From: RPQJ01 sp963793675
Lineage (GTDB): Bacteria; Pseudomonadota; Gammaproteobacteria; Steroidobacterales; Steroidobacteraceae
NCBI GenBank assembly: GCA_963793675.1
Contig: CAWCBA010000008.1
Span: 124,001-188,000 of the forward strand
DNA length: 64,000 nucleotides
Direction: 5' to 3'
The position numbers and the translations under genes are program-made. Shown here piece after piece: positions 36,191 to 44,830 of the stretch. Numbering within the stretch: position 1 is the stretch's first letter; each line of letters starts with the position of its first letter. Below the pieces are notes generated by a model. It was not told where the DNA came from, searched no databases, and saw only the letters and a program-made list of their open reading frames with translations.

Positions 36191-37420
36191 TCAGGTCTCG
36201 TAGTACGGTTCCAGCAGCGGCTGCACGCGCAGGTGTGCTGGAATTTCGATGCCTGCGGCCTGGATGCGACGGTCGAGTTCCTCGTGCCAGTGGTAGATGC
36301 GACGCTCCTGGTAATTGAGCGTCATGCCGCGGAAGCCCGGCGACTCGACCGACTTCTGGATCTTCTCGGCGAACTGCAGGTCCTCGTCGAGGATGCGGTC
36401 GAAGTTCGCGATGCGCGTCGCCCACAGCGGGCTCAGTTCCGCGTCGCCCCAGTCCGGCGCAAACCAGTGGCATTCGATGCGCATCGAATCCGGTCCCGTC
36501 GGCCAGAACAGCAGGAACGGGCAGCCGGACGGATCGATCGGCGTGACCAGGTTCGGGTAGAGGTTCCAGGACGGGTTGTTCCTGGTCGAGATGATCGTCG
36601 CCGTCTCGACGCGCCGCATGCCCACGGTGCCCGGATCGACCCAGTCGGGTCGCCGGTTCGGCGTGACCATCAGCGAATGGCCATGGCGGTAGAGGGCGAT
36701 GCAGGTGCCGCGGTGATCCAGGAATCGGTCCACCGTGTTCTGGTGGATCGACTTCAGGTGGTACGTCTCGAGGAACGCGTCCAGCAACACCTTCACGTTG
36801 CACTTGAGGTCGTAGCCGTGCTTCTCGATGAAACGCAGCGACTCGGGCTGGAACTGCTCGAGGTGACCGGGAATCGGGCCGAGGTCCTCGAGCAGCGGGC
36901 GGGCGTTCGGGTCCTCGTTGATGAATACCCAGTTGGCGAGCTGCTCGCAGCGCACCGACACGAGCGAATGCGCGCCCATGTCGAGATCCACGAAGTCGCG
37001 CTTGTCGCGCAGGTTCACCAGTTGCCCGTCGAGCGCGTACGTCCAGCCGTGGTAGGAGCAGACGAGGCCATCGCAACGACCCGCGTCGGTCTTGACCAGG
37101 GGGCCACCGCGATGCCGGCACGTGTTGTAGAACGCGCGGACCTTGCGGTCCTTGCCACGAACGATGAGGATCGGCGAGCCCGTCTTGGTCCAGAGCATGA
37201 AGCTGCCGGCGTCCGGCAGTTCGTCCGTGTGACACGCGTACAGCCAGGTGCGCTTCCACAGCCCCTGGCGCTCGGCCTCGAAAAAAGCAGGGTCGTTGTA
37301 GCGGCCGCCCGGAATCGGTGGGAAACGCGGAAAGCCCTCCGGCGGACCTGCGCGGCTCGCCTCGTACTGCATGCCGTCGAGGAAGCGACGGACGAACGTT
37401 TCAGTTGCGGCAGCGTCCAT
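36191..37420 (-). CDS. Rieske non-heme iron oxygenase, alpha subunit (2)
   Basis: A 409-residue alpha subunit. Rieske ligands are C101, H103, C121 and H124 (NTCRHRGGP, VCSYHGWTYA). The iron site is DAFLETYHLKSIHQ with H221 and H226, and Glu218 at the bridging position. No beta subunit follows. It heads a five-gene operon with HMGCS/DUF35, thiolase, PECR-like SDR and AhpD-like genes. Upstream are AAAGGGG, a -10 TATACT (37455-37450) and a palindromic operator (37476-37493). Confidence 0.95.
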   Translation of the reverse strand: MDAAATETFVRRFLDGMQYEASRAGPPEGFPRFPPIPGGRYNDPAFFEAERQGLWKRTWLYACHTDELPDAGSFMLWTKTGSPILIVRGKDRKVRAFYNTCRHRGGPLVKTDAGRCDGLVCSYHGWTYALDGQLVNLRDKRDFVDLDMGAHSLVSVRCEQLANWVFINEDPNARPLLEDLGPIPGHLEQFQPESLRFIEKHGYDLKCNVKVLLDAFLETYHLKSIHQNTVDRFLDHRGTCIALYRHGHSLMVTPNRRPDWVDPGTVGMRRVETATIISTRNNPSWNLYPNLVTPIDPSGCPFLLFWPTGPDSMRIECHWFAPDWGDAELSPLWATRIANFDRILDEDLQFAEKIQKSVESPGFRGMTLNYQERRIYHWHEELDRRIQAAGIEIPAHLRVQPLLEPYYET

Positions 37421-37475
37421 GGTCGGACCCCTTTAGGCTGACCAATGGAAGTATAGAAGTGGGGCGGTCTAAAAG

Positions 37476-37493
37476 AAACAGGCGTGACTGTTT
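37476..37493. promoter_or_regulatory. Palindromic operator, copy 3
   Basis: AAACAGGCGTGACTGTTT, 16 of 18 matches. It lies between divergent operons with a -10 on each side: TATACT on the minus strand (37455-37450, 20 bp away) and TATAGT on the plus strand (37512-37517, 18 bp away). Confidence 0.78.
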
Positions 37494-37549
37494 TTTTCCG
37501 TGGCCTGCCCCTATAGTCGGGTTCGGCCTGCGCCAGGAGGGTAGTCAGC

Positions 37550-38458
37550 GTGAGCGACCTGATTCTGCATCATTTCGACTGGTCTCCTTACGGTGAAAAA
37601 GTCCGGGTGCTGCTCGGACTCAAGGGGCTGGCGTGGCGGAGCGTGCAGATTCCGATGGTCATGCCGAAGCCGGACCTGACCGCGCTGACGGGCGGCTATC
37701 GCAAGACTCCCGTGTTGCAGATCGGCGCCGACATCTACTGCGATACCAGCCGCATCGCGCGCGAGCTCGAGCGTCGTCATCCCGAGCCCACCTTCTTCCC
37801 GGGCGGCAGCGGCCTGGCGTACGCGCTCGCGCCATGGGCTGATTCATTCTTTACGTCCGGCGCCGGTCTCTCGATGGGTCTCAACGACCAGCTGCCGGCG
37901 GACCTCATGCAGGACCGGCGCGAGTTCTTCAGTCACATGGACTTCGATCGGCTGCAAGCGCGGGCACCGCACATGTTCGGCCAGGTGCTCGCCAACGTGA
38001 AACTGCTCGAGGAGCACCTGGCCGACGGGCGTGCGTTCCTCACTGCCGACCGCCCCGGACTCGCCGATGCCTCGGCGTATTACGTGCTCTGGATGTGTCG
38101 CGGCTTCGTCGCGGCGATGAATGACATGCTGGAGCCCTTCGTGCGCGTCGCTGCGTGGGAAGGCCGCATGCGGGCGATCGGGCACGGCGAGCGCAGCGAG
38201 ATCGCAGCCGCTGCGGCGCTGGACATTGCGCGCGCCGCAAGTGCGTTACCCGGTGCCGGCGTGAGTCCTGCCGATCCCTCGGGTCTCGTTGCCGGCCAGC
38301 GGGTGACCGTCACGCCGGACGACTATGGCAAGGTTCCGGTCGCTGGTGAGCTGGTGACACTGGACCTGCACGAGGTCGCAGTGCGCCGCGTCGATGCCCG
38401 CGCGGGCGAAGTCGTCGTGCATTTTCCTCGCCTCGGTTACCTCATCGAGGCCGCATGA
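37550..38458 (+). CDS. Glutathione S-transferase-like protein (a)
   Basis: A 302-residue protein: a thioredoxin-like GST N-domain (LILHHFDWSPYGEKVRVLLG, GGYRKTPVLQIGADIYCD) and an all-helical C-domain (LADGRAFLTADRPGLADASA). An extra ~80-residue C-terminal region of beta character (GLVAGQRVTVTPDDYGKVPV, VVHFPRLGYLIEAA) is not part of ordinary GSTs. It is a close paralogue of the third gene of this operon. GTG start with AGGAGG upstream. GSTs in catabolic clusters open epoxides, cleave ethers or isomerise; the reaction here is unknown. Confidence 0.87.
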   Translation: MSDLILHHFDWSPYGEKVRVLLGLKGLAWRSVQIPMVMPKPDLTALTGGYRKTPVLQIGADIYCDTSRIARELERRHPEPTFFPGGSGLAYALAPWADSFFTSGAGLSMGLNDQLPADLMQDRREFFSHMDFDRLQARAPHMFGQVLANVKLLEEHLADGRAFLTADRPGLADASAYYVLWMCRGFVAAMNDMLEPFVRVAAWEGRMRAIGHGERSEIAAAAALDIARAASALPGAGVSPADPSGLVAGQRVTVTPDDYGKVPVAGELVTLDLHEVAVRRVDARAGEVVVHFPRLGYLIEAA

Positions 38459-39156
38459 TCGACGTCCATTTCTATCCGTCGCCGAACGGGCTCAAGATCC
38501 TGATGATGCTGGAAGAGTGTGGCCTGCCGTACCGCGTCGTCGAGGTGAACATCCTGCGTGGCGCGCAGTTCGAACCGGACTTCCTGCGCATCAGTCCGAA
38601 CAATCGGATACCGGCGATCGTCGATCACGATGCGATGGGCGGACCCCTGTCGGTCTTCGAATCCGGCGCGATCCTGCAGTACCTCGCGGAAAAGTCGGGT
38701 CAGCTGCTGCCGCGTGACCTGCGCGGCCGCTACGACGTCCTGCAATGGTTGTACTGGCAGGTCGCCGGTCTCGGGCCGATGGCGGGGCAGGCCCATCACT
38801 TCCGCGCCTTTGCGCCCGAGCAGATTCCGTACGGCATCAGGCGCTACACGGACGAGGTCAACCGGCTGTACGGCGTGCTGCAGCGGCGTCTGGCTGGCCG
38901 CGAGTACATCGCCGGCGACTACTCGATCGCGGATGTCGCCTGCTGGCCGTGGGTCGTGCCGCATCAGCGCCAGGGACAGGCACTCGAGGATTTCCCGGAG
39001 GTGAAGCGCTGGTTCGAAGCCGTGCGCGACCGGCCCGCGACGAGGCGAGCGTACGAGAAAGGCCACGAACGCAGCGCGGACCCCGAGGCCTACCAGTTCC
39101 TGTACGGGCAGACGGCAGAGTCCGTCGAACAACGACGCCGGGAGCACGAGCAATGA
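38455..39156 (+). CDS. Glutathione S-transferase, YfcG/Ure2-like (b)
   Basis: A 233-residue canonical GST. The N-domain is IDVHFYPSPNGLKILMMLEE with SPNNRIPAIVDHD and VFESGAILQYLAEKSG; the C-domain is YIAGDYSIADVACWPWVVPH. The sequence resembles YfcG-type nu-class enzymes, which act as disulfide reductases or peroxidases. It overlaps the upstream gene as ATGA and the downstream gene likewise, so three GSTs are translated as a chain. It is not closely related to its two neighbours. Confidence 0.9.
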   Translation: MIDVHFYPSPNGLKILMMLEECGLPYRVVEVNILRGAQFEPDFLRISPNNRIPAIVDHDAMGGPLSVFESGAILQYLAEKSGQLLPRDLRGRYDVLQWLYWQVAGLGPMAGQAHHFRAFAPEQIPYGIRRYTDEVNRLYGVLQRRLAGREYIAGDYSIADVACWPWVVPHQRQGQALEDFPEVKRWFEAVRDRPATRRAYEKGHERSADPEAYQFLYGQTAESVEQRRREHEQ

Positions 39157-40061
39157 CCGACCTGATCCTGCATCACTACGACGCGTCGCCCTTCACGCAA
39201 CGCGTGCTGCGCATGTTCGGCATCAAGGGCCTGGAGTGGCGCTCGGTGACGACGCCCATGATGCCGCCGAAAGACGATCTGCTCGCGCTGACGGGAGGCT
39301 ATCGCGGCACACCGGTGCTGCAGCTCGGCGCCGACGTCTACGTCGACTCGCAGCGCATCGCACGGGAGCTCGAGACGCGCTATCCGCAACCCTCGCTGTT
39401 TCCGGACGGCAACGCCGGCATCACCTACGCCGCGGTGAAGTGGGCCGACGCGTTCTTCCGTGCGGGCCTGCACCTGGCCATCGGCGTGACCAGCCCGCTG
39501 TGGCCGGCGGAATTTCGCCAGGACCGGCAGGGCTTGTTTCCCGACATCGACTTCGACGGCGTCGACCTCGCCCACGCGCGCTCGCAGATGCTTGCCCATG
39601 CGGGGTTCATCGAGCAGCAGCTGGCGGACGGCCGCGCATTCCTGCTGGGTGGCGCACCTGGTTTGATCGACATTCATGCCTGGACCGTGCCGTGGTTCAC
39701 GCGCGCGTCCGTGCCGGGCGTGAATGAACTGCTGGCGCCGTTCACGCGCATGCAGGCCTGGGAAGAGCGCGTCGCCGCACTGGGCGAAGGCCGGCGGGTC
39801 GATTGCACGGCCAGCGCAGCATTCGAGATCGCACGAGCATCCCGGCCGTTGGCGTGTTCCGTGAGCGGTCACGAGGCAGAAGCGCTGCAGGCTGGCAGGC
39901 TCGTCGAGGTATCGCCCGACGATACCCGGCGCGGCGCTGTCCGCGGTCGGCTCGTGGCGCTCGACTGGAATGAAATCGGCGTGGCGCGCGAGCACGCGCA
40001 GTGCGGAGCGGTCGTCGTCCACTTCCCACGGCTGGGATACCGGATCACGCCGCTCGCTTGA
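39153..40061 (+). CDS. Glutathione S-transferase-like protein (c)
   Basis: A 302-residue paralogue of protein (a) with the same two-domain GST body plus C-terminal extension (LILHHYDASPFTQRVLRMFG, GGYRGTPVLQLGADVYVD, VVVHFPRLGYRITPL). The ATG overlaps the upstream stop (ATGA). Identical length and matching ends show a tandem duplication into which gene (b) was inserted or retained. The gene is convergent with the CaiB gene, 18 bp apart. Confidence 0.87.
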   Translation: MTDLILHHYDASPFTQRVLRMFGIKGLEWRSVTTPMMPPKDDLLALTGGYRGTPVLQLGADVYVDSQRIARELETRYPQPSLFPDGNAGITYAAVKWADAFFRAGLHLAIGVTSPLWPAEFRQDRQGLFPDIDFDGVDLAHARSQMLAHAGFIEQQLADGRAFLLGGAPGLIDIHAWTVPWFTRASVPGVNELLAPFTRMQAWEERVAALGEGRRVDCTASAAFEIARASRPLACSVSGHEAEALQAGRLVEVSPDDTRRGAVRGRLVALDWNEIGVAREHAQCGAVVVHFPRLGYRITPLA

Positions 40062-40079
40062 GCGGGCGCGAGCATGGAC

Positions 40080-41267
40080 TCAGATCACCCGTGCGTCCCG
40101 CAGCGTGGTGATTTCTTCGCTCGAGTAACCGAGGCCGCGCAGCACTTCGTCCGTGTGCTCACCGAGCAGTGGCGGACGGTGAGTAATGCCGCCACCGGAC
40201 ACGCTGAGTCTGACCGGCAGGTTCGGCACCCTGGCGGGCCGCTGCAAACCGGGAAAGTCGGTTATGGCGTGCAGCGCCTGCATCGCGGCCACCTGTGGAT
40301 GATCGAGCGCCTGCTGCAGCGTGTGCACCGGGCCCGAAGGCAGGCCTGCGGCCTGCAGTTCACGCAGCGCCTCGTCCGTCGTGCGCTCGGAACACCACTG
40401 CCGCATGCGGGCAAGGATATCCTCGCTGTGATCGCCGCGTGACTGGTCGGACTGGAAGCGTGGGTCGTTGGTCCAGCGTTCGGCGTCGCCCATCAGCTTC
40501 GCCCAGCGGCGAAACAGTCCATTGCCGACCGTATGCGTGAGGACGTGGCCATCGCGAGTCGCAAACACGTCGGAGGGCGCGGAAGTCTGCACTCGATTGC
40601 CGGTTGGCGCACGGTTGATCCCGCGGGCGCTCTGTTCCGTGAGGTGCGAGCCGAACACGGCCATCGCCGTGCCGAGCAGGTTGGTCTTCACTTCCTGGCC
40701 CTCGCCCGTCTGCGCGCGCTGCATCAGCGCCGCGAGCGTGCCGAAAGCGGAGAGCACGGCCGTCGAATAGTCGACGTATGGGGCGGCGGACTTGACCGGA
40801 TGTCCGGGCGTGCCCGTCATGTACATCGCGCCCGACATCGCCTGTCCGACGCCGTCGAAGCCGCCGCGCTCGGCGAGCGGGCCTTGGTCGCCGAACGACG
40901 ATTGCGTCACCAGGATGACATCGGGACGGATTGCCTTGAGGCTCGCGTAATCGAGCCCGAGTGAGCGCAGGCCCGACGGCGGCAGGTTGGCGACGACGAC
41001 GTCGGCGGTCCGCACCAGTCGCTGCATGATTTCGCGACCTTGCGCGCTGGCCGGATCGAGCGTGAGGGACTTCTTGTTGCAGGCGGTCTGGAAGAACACG
41101 CCGCCCTCGCCGGAGTCGGCGATGGGCGCAATGTAGCGGTCCTCGCCGCCATCGCGCCTTTCGATCCGGATCACTTCGGCGCCGAGGTAACCGAGCAGCG
41201 TGGCGCAGTAGGGGCCCGCGACGTAGCGGCCGAAGTCGAGCACGCGCACTCCGGCCAGCACCGCCAT
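40080..41267 (-). CDS. CaiB/BaiF family III CoA-transferase
   Basis: A 395-residue family III CoA-transferase with the N-terminal LAGVRVLDFGRYVAGPYCAT, NKKSLTLDP and the catalytic Asp166 in AAPYVDYSTAV. It moves CoA between carboxylic acids, providing activation of an acid intermediate without ATP. It lies 3 bases downstream of the acyl-CoA dehydrogenase gene in the operon led by the Rieske ferredoxin gene. The acid substrate is unknown. Confidence 0.92.
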   Translation of the reverse strand: MAVLAGVRVLDFGRYVAGPYCATLLGYLGAEVIRIERRDGGEDRYIAPIADSGEGGVFFQTACNKKSLTLDPASAQGREIMQRLVRTADVVVANLPPSGLRSLGLDYASLKAIRPDVILVTQSSFGDQGPLAERGGFDGVGQAMSGAMYMTGTPGHPVKSAAPYVDYSTAVLSAFGTLAALMQRAQTGEGQEVKTNLLGTAMAVFGSHLTEQSARGINRAPTGNRVQTSAPSDVFATRDGHVLTHTVGNGLFRRWAKLMGDAERWTNDPRFQSDQSRGDHSEDILARMRQWCSERTTDEALRELQAAGLPSGPVHTLQQALDHPQVAAMQALHAITDFPGLQRPARVPNLPVRLSVSGGGITHRPPLLGEHTDEVLRGLGYSSEEITTLRDARVI

Positions 41268-41270
41268 GCG

Positions 41271-42431
41271 TCAGCGCCTCTGGTCGAAGCGGCGGCCGAC
41301 GAGCGCGCCAGCGATGTTGACCTTCTGGATGTCGATCGCGCCGCCGGCGATCCCCCAGCCCCAGGCGTCGCGCAGGCGCCGCTCCATCGGGTACTCGCGC
41401 GAGTAGCCGTACCCACCCATGAGCTGCACGGCGTGGCCGCACACTTCGCGCGCGATCTCGTTGGCGAAGCACTTGGCAAGCGACGAATCGAGGATGCTCG
41501 GCAAGCCATTCTGCGCATTCGAAGCGGCGCGGTGGATCAGCAATCGCGCCGCTTCGACGCGCATCTTCATCTCGGCGAGCTTGATCTGCACGCCCTGGAA
41601 CTCGATCAGGTGCTTGCCGAACTGTTCGCGCTCCTGCACGTACTCGATCACGTCCTCGAGCGCACCCGAGGCCTGGGCGAGGCCCATGGTCGCGTTGCCG
41701 CAGCGTTCCAGGTCGAACGCTTCCATCAGCTTCTTGAAGCCGCCGGCCGGCACCACGATGTTGTCGGCAGGCACGGTGGCATTGTCGAAGTAGATGTCGG
41801 AGGAGGGCACGCCGCGGAAACCCATCAGGCTCTCCGGTTTGCCGAACGTCACGCCCTTGGTGTCCTTCTCCACGTAGACGGCGCCGATGCCGCGCGCGCC
41901 TTCGTCTTCGGACATGCGGCAGTACACGACGTAGCCATCGGCATGACCGCCGCCCGAGCACCAGCGCTTGGTGCCGTTCAGCACGACCTTGTCGCCGCGA
42001 GTCTCGGCGCGCGTCGTCAGGTCGGTGAGCGCGGAGCCGGCCTGCGGCTCCGACATCGACACCGCGACCTGGATTTCACCGCGGCAAACCGCCGGCACGA
42101 CGCGCTGCTTGAGTGATTCGGAGGCGAAGCGCTCGATGGCGCGCACCGGGCCGACGCAGGACTCGAACACGGGGAAGCCCACCGCGGACGAAATCTTGCC
42201 GAACTCCTCGAGCACCAGCAGCGCCTCGACGTTGCCGAGGCCGAGGCCGCCGTAGCGTTCGGGCACGTTGATGCCCAGGAAGCCCATCTCGGCGAATTCC
42301 CTGACGACCGCCTTGTCGGGCGCGTGGTTGGTCTCTTCGCACTCCCGGGCGATGTCCGGCAGTTTCGCGCGGGCAAAGTCGCGCGCGGCTTCCTGCAGCG
42401 AGCGCTGTTCGTCGGTCAGCTGGAAATTCAC
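41271..42431 (-). CDS. Acyl-CoA dehydrogenase lacking the canonical catalytic Glu
   Basis: A 386-residue flavoprotein: QLTDEQRSLQEAARDFARAK at the N-terminus, FAD-binding VAVSMSEPQAGSALTDL and RWCSGGGHADGYVV, and C-terminal LMGGYGYSREYPMERRLRDA. The usual IYEGT segment with the base is replaced by GIAGGAIDIQ, so the C-terminal Glu is absent. Glu242 in AFDLERCG lies where isovaleryl-CoA dehydrogenase keeps its base and could substitute. The GTG at 42431 with GAGGAG upstream is used. It is 28 bases after the Rieske ferredoxin gene. Confidence 0.9.
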   Translation of the reverse strand: MNFQLTDEQRSLQEAARDFARAKLPDIARECEETNHAPDKAVVREFAEMGFLGINVPERYGGLGLGNVEALLVLEEFGKISSAVGFPVFESCVGPVRAIERFASESLKQRVVPAVCRGEIQVAVSMSEPQAGSALTDLTTRAETRGDKVVLNGTKRWCSGGGHADGYVVYCRMSEDEGARGIGAVYVEKDTKGVTFGKPESLMGFRGVPSSDIYFDNATVPADNIVVPAGGFKKLMEAFDLERCGNATMGLAQASGALEDVIEYVQEREQFGKHLIEFQGVQIKLAEMKMRVEAARLLIHRAASNAQNGLPSILDSSLAKCFANEIAREVCGHAVQLMGGYGYSREYPMERRLRDAWGWGIAGGAIDIQKVNIAGALVGRRFDQRR

Positions 42432-42459
42432 GCGGGCGGACTCCTCGGTTTCTGAACGG

Positions 42460-42777
42460 TCAGGCCTGGACTTCGATGTGGCCGTCGACGACGCGCACCG
42501 GATAGCTCTTGAGCGGAACCGTGGCGGGCGCGCCGAGCACGGCCCCCGTGCGCACGTCGAAGCTTGCGCCGTGCAGCGGGCAGATGACGCGGTTGCCGCG
42601 CAACCGGCCCTCGTCCATCTTCGCGTAAGCGTGGCTGCAGATGTTGTGCACGGCGTGGACCGCGCCTTCCTTCGTGTGCACGAGCAGCACCGGCTCGTCA
42701 CCGAGCGTCACGCAGCGCATCGCGCCGGGTGCAAGTTCGGCCAGGGGCAGGGCAGGCACGTAGGGCTTGTCGGACAA
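42460..42777 (-). CDS. Rieske-type ferredoxin
   Basis: A 105-residue small Rieske protein with cluster ligands C47, H49, C66 and H69 (NICSHAYAK, ICPLHGASFD). It is the usual electron donor to Rieske oxygenases, so it could serve any of the three alpha subunits here. The start is TTG at 42777 with AGGGT about 9 bases upstream. It heads an operon with the acyl-CoA dehydrogenase and CaiB genes, behind operator copy 4. Confidence 0.93.
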   Translation of the reverse strand: MSDKPYVPALPLAELAPGAMRCVTLGDEPVLLVHTKEGAVHAVHNICSHAYAKMDEGRLRGNRVICPLHGASFDVRTGAVLGAPATVPLKSYPVRVVDGHIEVQA

Positions 42778-42850
42778 ATGGCACCCTGCGCGCGACTGCG
42801 CGCGACTCGTCGCAATGTATCGGGCAATGTACCGGATCGCGCCAAAAAAG

Positions 42851-42868
42851 AAACAGGCTTGACTGTTT
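42851..42868. promoter_or_regulatory. Palindromic operator, copy 4
   Basis: AAACAGGCTTGACTGTTT, 16 of 18 matches, between divergent operons. Candidate -10 boxes are TACATT on the minus strand (42831-42826, 19 bp) and TACCAT on the plus strand (42890-42895, 21 bp). Confidence 0.75.
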
Positions 42869-42926
42869 CTTTCCGGCGGGACCCGGTGCTACCATCGGCC
42901 GCGAGCAAGCCACACAGGGGGAGCCG

Positions 42927-43223
42927 ATGTCGCGGACCACGTTCATTTCCCGCATGACGGTCAAGCCGGGCCGGGAACAGGATTTCGTCGATGCCTGCAA
43001 CGAACTCACCGCCAAGGTAAAGGCGCACGAGCCGGGCGTGATCTATTACGAATTCTTCAAGCTGCGCGAACCACGTCGCTACGCCGTGCTCGAATCCTTC
43101 CCGACGGAGGAGATGGAGCACGCGCACATGAATTCCGCGTGGCTCGCGGCCATCGGCCCCCGCATCGTCGATTGCCTCGACGGCACCTGGGAGCGCGAGT
43201 ACCTGGACCCGTTCAAGGCCTGA
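42927..43223 (+). CDS. ABM-fold monooxygenase-like protein (a)
   Basis: A 98-residue dimeric ferredoxin-like fold of the antibiotic biosynthesis monooxygenase family (TTFISRMTVKPGREQDFVDA, HEPGVIYYEFFKLREPRRYA, FPTEEMEHAHMNS). Family members oxidise phenols or quinols without cofactor, or are of unknown role. The ATG at 42927 has GGGGGAG upstream. First of two similar genes behind operator copy 4. Confidence 0.85.
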   Translation: MSRTTFISRMTVKPGREQDFVDACNELTAKVKAHEPGVIYYEFFKLREPRRYAVLESFPTEEMEHAHMNSAWLAAIGPRIVDCLDGTWEREYLDPFKA

Positions 43224-43262
43224 CCCCGTTCTTACATCCGCTCCGACGAGGATCGAGCACCC

Positions 43263-43553
43263 ATGACCGTCTTCATCGCCACGCTCAAGATCAAGCCGGG
43301 CCACGAGGCCGAATTCGAACGGCTGCAGACCGAACTCTCGCAGTTGACCCACGCCAGCGAGCCGGACACCAAGGTGTACGACATTATCCGTTCGCGCGAC
43401 AAGCCCGACACGTACGTGGTCTACGGTCGGTTCAAGGACGAAGCAGCGTTCCAGCTGCACCAGGCCACGGCGTTCCATGAACGCCTGGTGCCGCCGATCC
43501 TGGCCACGGTCTCCGGCGACATGGACCTGAAGTTTTTCGATTACGTCGCCTGA
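43263..43553 (+). CDS. ABM-fold monooxygenase-like protein (b)
   Basis: A 96-residue paralogue of the preceding gene (TVFIATLKIKPGHEAEFERL, YDIIRSRDKPDTYVVYGRFK, FHERLVPPILATV). It starts 39 bases after gene (a) and is convergent with the E2 gene. The pair might form a heteromer or act on successive intermediates; this is a guess from adjacency. Confidence 0.85.
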   Translation: MTVFIATLKIKPGHEAEFERLQTELSQLTHASEPDTKVYDIIRSRDKPDTYVVYGRFKDEAAFQLHQATAFHERLVPPILATVSGDMDLKFFDYVA

Positions 43554-43573
43554 CGCAGGGCGCGAGCGGCAGG

Positions 43574-44830
43574 TCAGCCGGCGGTGACGCCGGTGACCGC
43601 TGCCTTGAGCGTAGCGAGAAACGCCGCGGCGTCCGCACCGTCGACGACCCGGTGGTCACTCGACAAGGTCACAGTCACGACCCGGCCCACGGCGAGTGCG
43701 CCATGGCGCACCACGGGCCGCTCTTCCAGCGCGCCGATCGCGAGGATCGCGACCTGCGGCGGGTTGATGATCGCGTCGAACTGGCGCACGCCGAACATGC
43801 CCAGGTTCGAGACCGTGAACGTCCCACCCGTGATCTCGTCGCGGGCAAGCTTGCCCGTGCGAGCGCGCTCTGCGAGCTCCCGAACCGACGTCGCAATCTG
43901 CTGCACCGAGAGGTCGGCGGCGTTGCGCACGATGGGAGTCACGAGCCCAGCTGGAGTTGCCACTGCGACGGCCAGATCCACCTGCTCGAACTGCAGCAGC
44001 TCTTCACCCGTGAACTGGGCGTTCAATCGTGAGTGCTGACGCAGCGCCGTCGCAACGGCGTGCAGCAGCAGATCGTTGATCGAGACGCGCTCACCTGCGG
44101 CGACCATGGCGGCACGTTTCGTCGCCAGGGCGTCCATGTCGAGGTCCGCAACCAGGCGATAGTGCGGCAGGTCGCGCTTCGATTCGGACAGGCGCCGCGC
44201 GATGGTTGCACGCATCGACGTGAGTTTTTCGCGCTTTACCGGCTCCGCGGCGCCCATCACCGCGACGGCGGCAGCGGGACCGCCAGCCTGCTGCAGCGTG
44301 GCCGCATACGCCTCGACGTCTTCCTTCGAGATGCGTCCATTGCGGCCGGTGCCCGTCACCTGCGACAGGTCGATGCCGAGCTTCTCGGCGAGGCGCCTGG
44401 CGATCGGACTGACGCGTGCCTCGCCCTCGGCGGCTCCGCCGGCACCAGTGTCCACGGCGGGTGCCGCTGGCACGGCGGGTGCGGAGCTTGCCGCTGCTGC
44501 CGCGGCCGAACCTTCGGCAAACGACGCATCGAACGGCTTGAAGTCCCTGACGAAAGCGTCGATGTCGGTTTCGGCTACGTCCGGATCCGACAACACGGCG
44601 ATCAGCGTTCCCACCGGGAAGGTGTCGCCCGTCGGCGCCAGCATGCGACGCAGCGTGCCGCTCGCGGGGCTCTCGACGGAGTTCACGATCTTCTCGGTCT
44701 CGACGTCGAGCAGCGCATCACCCTTCTCGACGTGGCGACCGAGTTCGAAATTCCAGGCCGTGACGGTGCCTTCCTGCATCTCGATGCCCCACTTGGGCAT
44801 CGTGACCGGACGGATGCGGTCGGTGCTCAT
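43574..44830 (-). CDS. Dihydrolipoamide acyltransferase (E2) of a 2-oxo-acid dehydrogenase
   Basis: A 418-residue E2: lipoyl domain with Lys47 in DVETEKIVNSVE, an Ala/Pro linker, peripheral-subunit-binding domain (VSPIARRLAEKLGIDLSQVT), and catalytic domain with SSDHRVVDGADAAAFL (HxxxDG). It transfers the acyl group formed by E1 to CoA. The ATG overlaps the E1-beta stop as ATGA. It is last in a six-gene operon; no dihydrolipoamide dehydrogenase (E3) gene follows, so E3 must come from elsewhere. Confidence 0.93.
   Translation of the reverse strand: MSTDRIRPVTMPKWGIEMQEGTVTAWNFELGRHVEKGDALLDVETEKIVNSVESPASGTLRRMLAPTGDTFPVGTLIAVLSDPDVAETDIDAFVRDFKPFDASFAEGSAAAAAASSAPAVPAAPAVDTGAGGAAEGEARVSPIARRLAEKLGIDLSQVTGTGRNGRISKEDVEAYAATLQQAGGPAAAVAVMGAAEPVKREKLTSMRATIARRLSESKRDLPHYRLVADLDMDALATKRAAMVAAGERVSINDLLLHAVATALRQHSRLNAQFTGEELLQFEQVDLAVAVATPAGLVTPIVRNAADLSVQQIATSVRELAERARTGKLARDEITGGTFTVSNLGMFGVRQFDAIINPPQVAILAIGALEERPVVRHGALAVGRVVTVTLSSDHRVVDGADAAAFLATLKAAVTGVTAG

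Noticed and set aside
34733..37441. A 902-codon open frame on the plus strand
   Set aside because: It lies antisense to the Rieske and HMGCS/DUF35 genes, has no recognisable motif, and is His/Arg/Val-rich as expected from the complement of GC-rich coding DNA.
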